From contig WGBN01000308.1 in the NCBI GenBank assembly GCA_015494245.1, forward strand, positions 1 through 6,428: a stretch of DNA of 6,428 nt, given 5' to 3'. This stretch comes from Saprospiraceae bacterium. Its GTDB lineage: Bacteria; Bacteroidota; Bacteroidia; Chitinophagales; Saprospiraceae. Made by a program: the position numbers and the translations under genes. The notes beneath the pieces were generated by a model. That model ran no database searches, was not told the origin of the DNA, and saw only the letters and a list, made by a program, of their open reading frames with translations. The stretch's first letter is position 1. Each line of letters begins with the position of its first letter. Of this stretch, positions 1 to 5,863 are shown one piece after another.

Positions 1-831
1 TCTGCTAAAATACAAGGAGACAAAGATGCTGCTTTGGCAGAAAGCCTGATGAGTCTTTTGCAACCCCTTCGCTCATACGCCAAAGAAACCTACGGCCAAA
101 TGCAGAAAATCATGAAACAAGGTGAGCCGGACTCTCTGGCCCAAGCAAAACTAAATAAATTAAAAAAAGAATTTATCGAACAGGCTACTGCTTATCAAGA
201 CCCCCTGAGCCATTATATAGATACTGTCTCCTCTCCTGCTTTTGCAGTATTAGCTCTTCATTTTCACGGCTACCCCGCCCTCATGGGAGACTATTGGGAG
301 TATTATCAAAAAACGGCCTCCCGCCTGTTGAAACAAACGCCTAACCACCCCTATCTTCTGGAAATGGATGCAAAACTGAAAGAATTTGCAAAGACACTCC
401 CCATAGGCAGTATAGCCCCCGAGGTTTCATTGCCCGATACATCGGGACAAATACAACACCTTCACGACACTAAGGCATCCCTGACCCTCATAGACTTTTG
501 GGCCTCTTGGTGTACTCCCTGCCGGATAGAAATCAGAGAGACCCTGAAACCTTTATATGAAAAATACCACTCCAAAGGATTTGAAATATTCGCAATATCT
601 ACAGACGAGGACAAAACGCGATGGATAAAAGCCATAAAAAGCGATGACACCCCCTGGATACACGTAGCATGTTTAAACATGCAGGAGAAATGCGAAGCTA
701 AAAAAGCCTACCAGGTAAAAGGCATCCCCCACACCATACTCATAGATTCCGAGAAGAAAATCGTTGCCAAACAACTGCGAGGCCAGACACTACAAAACTT
801 CGTTGAAGAATGGTTCGAAGAGGAGCATTGA
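1..831 (+). CDS. TlpA-like thioredoxin-fold thiol-disulfide protein, N-terminus outside window
   Basis: This is probably a periplasmic, envelope-associated thiol-disulfide reductase of the TlpA/ResA type. The frame is open from base 1, giving 276 in-window residues before TGA at 829-831, so the real start lies upstream. A TTG at 34 is not a convincing start because the coding sequence continues to its left. In-window residues 1 to about 135 are charged and mostly helical-looking, like the N-terminal extension of many Bacteroidota TlpA proteins. The thioredoxin-like domain follows: the IAPEVSLPD lead-in, then LIDFWASWCTPC with the active-site cysteines at in-window residues 171 and 174 (codons 511-513 and 520-522). 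The cis-proline loop KGIPHTILID has its Pro at 727-729. Two further cysteines (codons 670-672 and 691-693) lie between them and are not part of the core motif. The signal peptide or lipobox expected for this family cannot be seen. The gene converges on the Wzi-like gene. The fold is secure; substrate and partner are unknown. Confidence 0.88.
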   Translation, partial: SAKIQGDKDAALAESLMSLLQPLRSYAKETYGQMQKIMKQGEPDSLAQAKLNKLKKEFIEQATAYQDPLSHYIDTVSSPAFAVLALHFHGYPALMGDYWEYYQKTASRLLKQTPNHPYLLEMDAKLKEFAKTLPIGSIAPEVSLPDTSGQIQHLHDTKASLTLIDFWASWCTPCRIEIRETLKPLYEKYHSKGFEIFAISTDEDKTRWIKAIKSDDTPWIHVACLNMQEKCEAKKAYQVKGIPHTILIDSEKKIVAKQLRGQTLQNFVEEWFEEEH

Positions 832-942
832 GTTTTGAAGGGGGGCATTCATTGCCAATCCCCGAGACTGCTTGGGTATCCGTTGTCAGCCGCCTGTCAT
901 GTTGGTTTATTGTTTATATCACATCATGTATCGTTGGTTTTG

Positions 943-971
943 GCGTGATGAGCGTGATGAACGTGACGTGA
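943..971. repeat. 9-bp tandem repeat, GCGTGATGA family
   Basis: GCGTGATGA occurs at 943-951 and again, perfectly, at 952-960. It is followed by a decayed continuation (ACGTGACGTGAT) to about 971. This is the leftmost of the 9-bp-period arrays in the convergent gap. Its function is unknown. Confidence 0.6.
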
Positions 972-974
972 TAG

Positions 975-1014
975 AACGCGGATAACGCGGGTTATGCGGG
1001 TTTCCGCGGGTTTT
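975..1014. repeat. 9-bp-period degenerate repeat, GCGG-centred family
   Basis: GCGG recurs at 978, 987, 996 and 1006, giving spacings of 9, 9 and 10 bp. The intervening bases vary (for example ATAACGCGG at 982-990 and GTTATGCGG at 991-999). From memory, GCGG-containing arrays of this type occur between genes in other environmental Bacteroidota; that recollection was not checked. Confidence 0.6.
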
Positions 1015-1118
1015 AGGCCCGTTTAACACGATGGTCCGTTTTTAAGGCCGGCTGTGATTCTGACAATGAGTGTGACAAACACAACAATAGCAACCCAATT
1101 ACACCTAAAGACGGGCTT

Positions 1119-1185
1119 CTTAGCGCCTTAGCGGCCCTTCGACTCCGCTACCGCTCCGCTCAGGGCGACGCTTCGCGAGAAATAA
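1119..1185. repeat. TTAGCG 9-bp repeat, apparently split by an inserted element
   Basis: TTAGCG occurs at 1120 and 1129, 9 bp apart. The sequence then passes into a CCCTTCGACTCC element (1135-1165) and resumes after it with CTTCGCGAGAAATAAAA at about 1171-1187. The resumed part resembles a further degenerate unit of the same series. I infer that one array is interrupted by another repeat; an uninterrupted copy elsewhere in the genome would be needed to show it. Confidence 0.4.
1135..1165. repeat. Dispersed-type intergenic element, CCCTTCGACTCCGCT...CAGGG
   Basis: The ends are CCCT and AGGG, which are complementary and could close a loop. Read on the minus strand it begins CCCTGAGCGGAG and ends GGAGTCGAAGGG. 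I recall a shorter form of about 20 bp as a common intergenic repeat in Bacteroidota and other environmental genomes. Relative to that form, this copy looks about 11 bp longer through an internal duplication around GCGGAGCGGTAGCGGAG. The family assignment is from memory, not a search. Confidence 0.45.
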
Positions 1186-1195
1186 AAACCTGACT

Positions 1196-1231
1196 CACCA
1201 CGGAGTTCACGATGCTCACAGAGTGTTCACG
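1196..1231. repeat. 9-bp-period degenerate repeat, CAC-led family
   Basis: CAC recurs at 1199, 1208, 1217 and 1228 (spacings 9, 9 and 11), in units such as CACGGAGTT and CACGATGCT. It is the last of the 9-bp-period arrays. The 7-bp-period arrays start within 10 bp of its end. Confidence 0.5.
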
Positions 1232-1239
1232 AAAAAGTC

Positions 1240-1274
1240 ATTCTCCATTCTCAATTTTCCATTCTCCATTCTAT
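1240..1274. repeat. Heptamer tandem array, ATTCTCC family
   Basis: Five units lie in perfect 7-bp register: ATTCTCC at 1240, ATTCTCA at 1247, ATTTTCC at 1254, ATTCTCC at 1261 and a decayed ATTCTAT at 1268. On the minus strand the units read GGAGAAT. Nothing coding overlaps it. Confidence 0.75.
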
Positions 1275-1279
1275 TGGCC

Positions 1280-1321
1280 CCAAATCAAAAATCAAAAATC
1301 TTTAATCGTTAATCTTCATTC
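1280..1321. repeat. Heptamer tandem array, NNNAATC family
   Basis: The triplet ATC recurs at 1284, 1291, 1298, 1305 and 1312, exactly 7 bp apart, within units AAAAATC (twice), TTTAATC and GTTAATC, with weaker units at either end. The sequence is unrelated to the neighbouring ATTCTCC array but has the same period. On the minus strand most units contain TGA or TAA. Confidence 0.7.
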
Positions 1322-1353
1322 AAAAGAAGAGATTCACCCTTCCCCCACACCCA

Positions 1354-1388
1354 AAACGCTAAACGCTAAACACTAAACGCTCAACACT
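1354..1388. repeat. Heptamer tandem array, AAACGCT family, copy 1
   Basis: Five contiguous units fill exactly 35 bp: AAACGCT at 1354 and 1361, AAACACT at 1368, AAACGCT at 1375 and CAACACT at 1382. The array begins 5 bp beyond the stop codon of the minus-strand Wzi-like gene. TAA occurs on the plus strand at 1360, 1367 and 1374 and TAG on the minus strand at 1361-1359, 1368-1366 and 1375-1373, so all six frames are closed. The first three units are identical to those of the array at 5808-5863. Confidence 0.85.
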
Positions 1389-1393
1389 CCCCC

Positions 1394-3196
1394 TCAATAA
1401 TCCATATAAAACCTCGCCACATTCAACCGCACGCCCAGCCCCACATACGAGACCAGCTCATTGCGCTCCGGCAAAGCACTGATTTTTTTACGGTAAAACC
1501 AATCGGCCTCTAAGGTGAGGTTGTGCCTGAGTTCATAAGCCACCTCAAGACCTGCCAGCAAGGTCTGGCCCCTGATGCCCTGGCCGATCACACTGCCTTC
1601 CGTAACCTGGCGGTTGTTGTAATAAGAGGTGAGTATATCGCTACCCCAGTTTTCATCAGCCGTGTCTTCGCCGTACACCGCCCGCATCACGCGTGCCTTG
1701 AAAAACCAACGTGCCGAAGGCTGATACCGAAGGATGCCGATATACTCTATAAAATTTGCCCCCAACGGATGTGCCAACGGCTGGCTGTAATGCGAATACG
1801 TAGCCGTACTGTCAAAATGCGTGTAGGTATAAGGCCGCACCCAATTGGCCTCTACCTGTAAATCCAAGTGATCTATCCCAAAGGCGTCTATGTACTTGAG
1901 CCCCAGCTGTATGCCATATTTGTTGGCCCACCACTTGCGCTTCTTGATAAACAGCTCCTCAAAGACGAATTCATCTAACATGAGCTGGCTGTAAAATTGC
2001 ACGTGCCGCTTGAAGTTGTACCGCGCCGTAAGCCCAATCAAAACGTTATCCGGACTGCCTAACAGATGCTCTACCGTGCGGTACAAAATGACGGGATTCA
2101 AATACTGCAACTCAAAACCGGTCGGACGGGAAAAAACCACGGCCTCATAAAAGCCGAGACTGAGCTGCGGCACCGGCTCATAACTCAGGTAGTGCGCAGC
2201 CATATATTTTTTCGGAATGACCCGCTCCGGCGATTCCCGCACACTCTCTAAGGCCATCTCGGCAAAGAGGTTCTGATAGTGCAACTTCCACACCCGCCAG
2301 TTAAATTTCAAATAAAAATAATCCGTCGCAAAATCGGACAACAGCAAAGAGCGATAACCCTCCCCTATAAAATTTCGCCCATGCCCCAACTGCATACCTA
2401 TATGAGGAGACAGCTGAAAGGCAATGTATCCATCCGAAAGCAAATAATCGTACAAGCTATCCGTCTTAAACAATTTGCTATATGCCTCGTACTTGTGAAA
2501 TCCCGCTCCGGGCAAAGCCTTGTGCTGCTCTTCCCTGTAGCGCACATAATCGGGAAAACGCATCTGGTTTTCCAGAATGCGTGTATGAAAAAACAGCCTG
2601 TTGTCAATATCACCCCGCAAAACAATCCCCCGTTGATTGATCACGTAGCGCTGTGTATCGCGAGTGTCAAAATCCATCCGAAAATTCAAAATGGGATTCA
2701 CCCTCAGATGAAAGTGCTCTTGATTGATTTCGTACAAATTCGCCGGCGTGCTGTACAGACAAAAGGGCTTCGCGCTTTTCTTAAAAAGGCAAAAAGGCCT
2801 GTGTGAAAACTGCTTTTTTCCGGCCGCAAAAGCCTGCAAAGCAGAGTCCTGAACAACCGGCTCTCCGGGATGCTTCTTCGAAACGCCGTATAAAAGAGGA
2901 ATGCCATTTCCGTACTTCCCCAGCCACTCATCGTTGTCGTTGTAGAGATAACGCAAATCAGCTCTATCCAAAGGCGTAAGCCGCGTGCTGTCTAACTCCA
3001 ACTGCAAGGCATAGCTCACCACATCCCCCCGTAAATAGGGCCGTATAGCGCTGTGATAAGGCGACAGGGAGTTGCCCTTGATGGCCAGGCGCTGCGCGAT
3101 ATACTCCGCCCTGCTGTGTAAAAAAACGCCACTTCCCTGGGCTTTCGCCAAATGAGCGACAAAAAAGAATGCACAAAAAAAGAAGAGCTGCTTCAT
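1394..3196 (-). CDS. Putative outer-membrane beta-barrel protein, Wzi / RemB-like
   Basis: This 600-residue protein is probably exported and inserted in the outer membrane. I chose the ATG at 3196 because it places a classical signal peptide at the extreme N-terminus: MKQ, a hydrophobic FFFCAFFFVAHL core, then AKA before Q20. An in-frame ATG at 3229 would add 11 residues ahead of it. Residues 20 to about 165 form a soluble-looking region with cysteines at 136 and 146. From about 166 onward, alternating aromatic and polar segments typical of beta-strands continue to the C-terminal Tyr. The best landmark is GHGRNFIGEGYRSLLLSD (271-288), which I associate with Bacteroidota proteins annotated as capsule assembly Wzi family or gliding protein RemB. 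Wzi helps hold capsule at the surface in Enterobacteria, and RemB is linked to gliding in Flavobacterium; neither role can be assigned here. It lies 56 bp downstream of murF-alr. Family assignment is from motif memory; barrel topology is inferred. Confidence 0.7.
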   Translation of the reverse strand: MKQLFFFCAFFFVAHLAKAQGSGVFLHSRAEYIAQRLAIKGNSLSPYHSAIRPYLRGDVVSYALQLELDSTRLTPLDRADLRYLYNDNDEWLGKYGNGIPLLYGVSKKHPGEPVVQDSALQAFAAGKKQFSHRPFCLFKKSAKPFCLYSTPANLYEINQEHFHLRVNPILNFRMDFDTRDTQRYVINQRGIVLRGDIDNRLFFHTRILENQMRFPDYVRYREEQHKALPGAGFHKYEAYSKLFKTDSLYDYLLSDGYIAFQLSPHIGMQLGHGRNFIGEGYRSLLLSDFATDYFYLKFNWRVWKLHYQNLFAEMALESVRESPERVIPKKYMAAHYLSYEPVPQLSLGFYEAVVFSRPTGFELQYLNPVILYRTVEHLLGSPDNVLIGLTARYNFKRHVQFYSQLMLDEFVFEELFIKKRKWWANKYGIQLGLKYIDAFGIDHLDLQVEANWVRPYTYTHFDSTATYSHYSQPLAHPLGANFIEYIGILRYQPSARWFFKARVMRAVYGEDTADENWGSDILTSYYNNRQVTEGSVIGQGIRGQTLLAGLEVAYELRHNLTLEADWFYRKKISALPERNELVSYVGLGVRLNVARFYMDY

Positions 3197-3217
3197 AAGT
3201 ATCGCAGGATGTTTGGG

Positions 3218-3225
3218 CAAAAGTA
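3218..3225 (-). promoter_or_regulatory. Possible Bacteroidota -7 promoter element
   Basis: The minus strand reads TACTTTTG, matching the TAnnTTTG -7 consensus known for Bacteroidota sigma factor. It sits about 22 bp upstream of the preferred ATG at 3196, which would give a leader of roughly 15 nt. I see no clear TTG -33 element at the right distance, and the site is squeezed into the 56 bp after murF-alr, so it may be chance in a T-rich stretch. Confidence 0.22.
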
Positions 3226-3252
3226 GCAAAAAAGTAGTTGCTCTCAGGACAT

Positions 3253-5763
3253 CTACCCAACCACATACACCCTCCTCACCCTTTCCGAAATATTCGTCAA
3301 AACTTCATAGGGGATCGTCCGGAGAGCTTGGGCCAGTTCTTCTATGGGTTTTTCTTCGCTGAAGACAATGACCTCATCGCCTTCGGCGGCTTCGGGAATG
3401 TGCGTAACATCTATCATGCACATATCCATACAAACATTCCCCACCACTGGAGCTTTTTGCCCTCTCACCAGCAACGAGAAGCGCCCGTTTCCGGCCATGC
3501 GCAACAGCCCATCTGCATAACCGATACTGACGGTAGCGATGTGCCTCTCCTGCTCTGCCCTGGCCTCTGCCCCATAGCCCACGGGCTCGCCGGCAGCTAC
3601 GGTTTTAATTTGCGAAATACGCGCTTTGAGACTCAGGGCAAACTGTAATTGCTTCCGTAAAGCTTCACGAGCGCTGATGCCGTAAAATCCTATGCCGAGA
3701 CGCACCATGTCAAACTGCAAGTCGGGGAAACGGGCAATGCCCTCGCTGTTTAACAGATGAGCGAGCGGGCGATAACCCAGGGCCGATACCAGAGCTTCGT
3801 ACATCTCTTTAAAGCGCCCGGCCTGCTGCCGCGTAAAGGCATCTTTGGACTCTTGCTCACTGGCAGAAAGATGGGAAAAAACAGAGTGAACGCGCAAATA
3901 ATTATGCTTCGACAAAAGCAATTTCAAACCAGGCAAATCTTCAGCCTCTAAGCCGAGGCGATGCATACCGGTCTCCAATTTTAAATGAATGCCGGGAATG
4001 TTCTCCAACCCCTGCGTAGCCCGCAGATAAGCCCTAAGCAGGGAGAGCGAATAAATCTCAGGCTCCAACTCATAGCGCAGCATTTGGGCGAAAGCCCCCG
4101 GCTCCGGATTCATCACCATGATGGGCAACTTGATGCCCGCCTGCCGCAGCGCCACACCCTCGTCGGCATAAGCTACACCGAGATAAGCCACCTGCCTCTG
4201 CTCCAGCAAACGCGCCATCTCCACAGCTCCACTGCCATAAGCCGCAGCTTTGACCATCACCAACATGCGCACATCCGGCCTGAGCATGCTCCGAAAAACC
4301 CCCAGATTGTGCCGCAGCGCATCCAGATTGATTTCCAAAGCCGTCTGATGTACCTTCTCCGCCAGGCGATCAGCAATCCTCTCCAACTGAAACTTTCGGG
4401 CTCCCTTCAGCAAAATGGCCTTGCCGGCAAAAAATGAAAACTCCAATTCCCGCAACAAAGCCGCCGTGTCCGGATAAAAACGCACCCTGCCTGCAGTCAG
4501 CTTGCCTGCTCCCTGCTGCTCCGGCAAATAAGCGCGCAACTGCTCAATTTCCTCACCTATGCAAATCAGCTCATCCACCGGCTGCTCCTTCAACAAGCGG
4601 GCAACCTCCCTGTACAGTTTCTCCGGCTCTTCCCCACTCTGCAAAATGTCTGTCAGCACCAATACACCCGGCAGCCCTCGCCGCTGTCGTTCTAAAAAGC
4701 GCAACGCAATTTCCAAAGAAGCCAGATCATTGTTGTAAGCATCATTGATGAGCACACTCCCATTGATCGCCGGACGCAACTCCAAGCGCATGGCTACGGG
4801 CTCCAGCTCCGCCATGCGTTCGGCAATGATTTGGTCAGGTAACTCCATATCCAACAGTACCAACCAACACAACATGGCATTCTCCAAAGAAGCCCTGTCC
4901 GAAAAAGGGATGATCACTTCCTTCTCCTGCGCCCGAAAGCGCGCACGCAATCGTCTGTCTCCCTCTGCTCCCTCATCTGCGGGTAACTGATCGAGCAAAT
5001 AAAGGTCCGCCCCTTCATCCCACCTGCTCCAGCAAAGCAGCCTTTTCCCGGCAAAGCGGCTCCGAATAGCATCCTGCACATCCCCCTGGTCACAACCGTA
5101 ATAAATGGTCTGAGCAGATTCAAAGAGCTTCAGTTTTTCCTCCAATTTTTCAGCCCGACCGGAAAAACCCGCATCGTGGGCCGGCCCCAACATGGTAAAA
5201 ACGCCCCGTGTCGGCTCAATGATTTCAGCCAGCTTCTCCATCTGCCCCGAGCTCGAAATGCCCGCCTCAAACAAAGCCATATCCACCCCCTCATGCAAAC
5301 GCCAAACGGACAAAGGCACCCCAAGCTGCGAGTTGTAACTACGCGGACTACGCAAAACGCGATAATCCGGAGAAAGTAATTGATACAGCCATTCCTTAAC
5401 CACCGTCTTCCCGTTGCTGCCCGTAATCCCAAATACCTCCACATCAAAATGCCTGCGATGCCAGGCAGCCAGCCGCTGCAAAGCACTCAAAACATCATCT
5501 ACTAACAAAACATTGACACCCTCAGTAGAAAAACCTTCCGGAATATGTGTCAACACAAAATTGCGCACCCCCCGCTCATAAGCCTCCTGCACAAACTGAT
5601 GCCCATCAGCCACAAGCCCCCTCAAGGCAAAAAACAAAGAACCAGCAGGAAAACTAATATTTCGACTATCAAACTGCAAATAAGAAATAGACGCATCGCC
5701 ATTTACAATAACAGAACCCTCCCTGGCTCCTATCACAGACGCTATGTCAGAAATGGTGTACAT
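3253..5763 (-). CDS. murF-alr: Bifunctional MurF (D-Ala-D-Ala-adding ligase) / alanine racemase
   Basis: This cytoplasmic protein of 836 residues fuses two steps of peptidoglycan precursor synthesis. The MurF part (1 to about 470) would ligate D-Ala-D-Ala to UDP-MurNAc-tripeptide using ATP. It shows FDSR (31-34), the P-loop GITGSNGKT (112-120, Lys119), YNSQLGVP (143-150), the AHD segment near 195 and NDAYNND (340-346). The racemase part (about 475-836) would interconvert L- and D-alanine with PLP. It shows MVKAAAYGSG with the PLP lysine at 505, KLETGMHRLG with Lys595 and Arg602 matching the Geobacillus carbamylated Lys129 and Arg136, IGYADG with catalytic Tyr749, and GNVCMD (775-780). No key residue is missing, and the frame is unbroken. 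The usual racemase KANAYGHG reads KAAAYGSG; from memory this variation is common in such fusions. The ATG at 5763 suits the MurF N-terminus, and no Shine-Dalgarno is evident. It lies between purD and the Wzi-like gene on the same strand. Confidence 0.95.
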   Translation of the reverse strand: MYTISDIASVIGAREGSVIVNGDASISYLQFDSRNISFPAGSLFFALRGLVADGHQFVQEAYERGVRNFVLTHIPEGFSTEGVNVLLVDDVLSALQRLAAWHRRHFDVEVFGITGSNGKTVVKEWLYQLLSPDYRVLRSPRSYNSQLGVPLSVWRLHEGVDMALFEAGISSSGQMEKLAEIIEPTRGVFTMLGPAHDAGFSGRAEKLEEKLKLFESAQTIYYGCDQGDVQDAIRSRFAGKRLLCWSRWDEGADLYLLDQLPADEGAEGDRRLRARFRAQEKEVIIPFSDRASLENAMLCWLVLLDMELPDQIIAERMAELEPVAMRLELRPAINGSVLINDAYNNDLASLEIALRFLERQRRGLPGVLVLTDILQSGEEPEKLYREVARLLKEQPVDELICIGEEIEQLRAYLPEQQGAGKLTAGRVRFYPDTAALLRELEFSFFAGKAILLKGARKFQLERIADRLAEKVHQTALEINLDALRHNLGVFRSMLRPDVRMLVMVKAAAYGSGAVEMARLLEQRQVAYLGVAYADEGVALRQAGIKLPIMVMNPEPGAFAQMLRYELEPEIYSLSLLRAYLRATQGLENIPGIHLKLETGMHRLGLEAEDLPGLKLLLSKHNYLRVHSVFSHLSASEQESKDAFTRQQAGRFKEMYEALVSALGYRPLAHLLNSEGIARFPDLQFDMVRLGIGFYGISAREALRKQLQFALSLKARISQIKTVAAGEPVGYGAEARAEQERHIATVSIGYADGLLRMAGNGRFSLLVRGQKAPVVGNVCMDMCMIDVTHIPEAAEGDEVIVFSEEKPIEELAQALRTIPYEVLTNISERVRRVYVVG

Positions 5764-5786
5764 TTTAACAACTCACTTAAAAGGTC

Positions 5787-5809
5787 AGATCTAACGGGCT
5801 GAGATCTAA
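5787..5809. repeat. AGATCTAA direct repeat, 15 bp apart, upstream of murF-alr
   Basis: AGATCTAA occurs at 5787-5794 and 5802-5809, with similar flanks, so the stretch resembles a degenerate 15-bp tandem duplication. Each copy contains the palindrome AGATCT. The second copy runs straight into the heptamer array. It lies 24-46 bp upstream of the murF-alr start, so an operator is conceivable, but an origin linked to the array is equally likely. Confidence 0.45.
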
Positions 5810-5863
5810 ACGCTAAACGCTAAACACTAAACACTAAACCATCAACTGTCAACTGTCAACTCC
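5808..5863. repeat. Heptamer tandem array, AAACGCT family copy 2 merging into CAACTGT units
   Basis: Eight contiguous 7-bp units fill 56 bp without a slip. They are AAACGCT at 5808 and 5815, AAACACT at 5822 and 5829, AAACCAT at 5836, CAACTGT at 5843 and 5850, and CAACTCC at 5857. The register is kept across the change of sequence, as if both halves come from one unit of the form NAACNNT. TAA lies on the plus strand at 5807, 5814, 5821, 5828 and 5835, TAG lies opposite, and TGA recurs on the minus strand in the CAACTGT part. The right end overlaps the 3' end of purD. Confidence 0.88.

Larger units (their letters stand above)
832..1393. other. Convergent intergenic region rich in short tandem arrays
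   Basis: This 562 bp stretch separates two converging genes and contains no credible coding region. Bases 832-942 and 1021-1110 show no structure I can name. The rest consists of seven short, degenerate arrays plus one longer dispersed-type element, listed separately. The left group (943-1231) has a period near 9 bp and the right group (1240-1388) an exact 7 bp period. I see no strong intrinsic terminator: a G/C hairpin around 840-863 and another around 1007-1021 have only 4-bp core arms and no T tract. Since both flanking genes end here, promoters are not expected. Confidence 0.8.

Noticed and set aside
34..36. TTG as start codon of the TlpA-like gene
   Set aside because: The same frame is open to base 1 with protein-like sequence, so the gene is cut by the window edge.
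840..863. Intrinsic terminator after the TlpA-like gene
   Set aside because: GGGG/CCCC and GGCA/TGCC can pair, but the stem is short and interrupted and no T tract follows.
1007..1021. Hairpin CGGG/CCCG as a terminator
   Set aside because: It has only four pairs and part of it is the GCGG repeat, so chance pairing is likely.
1240..1388. CRISPR array
   Set aside because: Repeats are 7 bp and contiguous with no spacers, and no cas gene is present.
2279..2806. Plus-strand open frame of 175 codons
   Set aside because: It lies wholly antisense to the Wzi-like gene, has no recognisable motif and reads as a shadow of that coding sequence.
3985..4990. Series of plus-strand open frames of 81-150 codons
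   Set aside because: They are antisense to the well-supported MurF-Alr gene, and their odd composition (Pro, His and Arg rich) reflects the other strand.
5130..5486. Minus-strand frame of 118 codons inside murF-alr
   Set aside because: It is an alternate frame across the MurF P-loop region; the MurF frame has all family motifs and no break.
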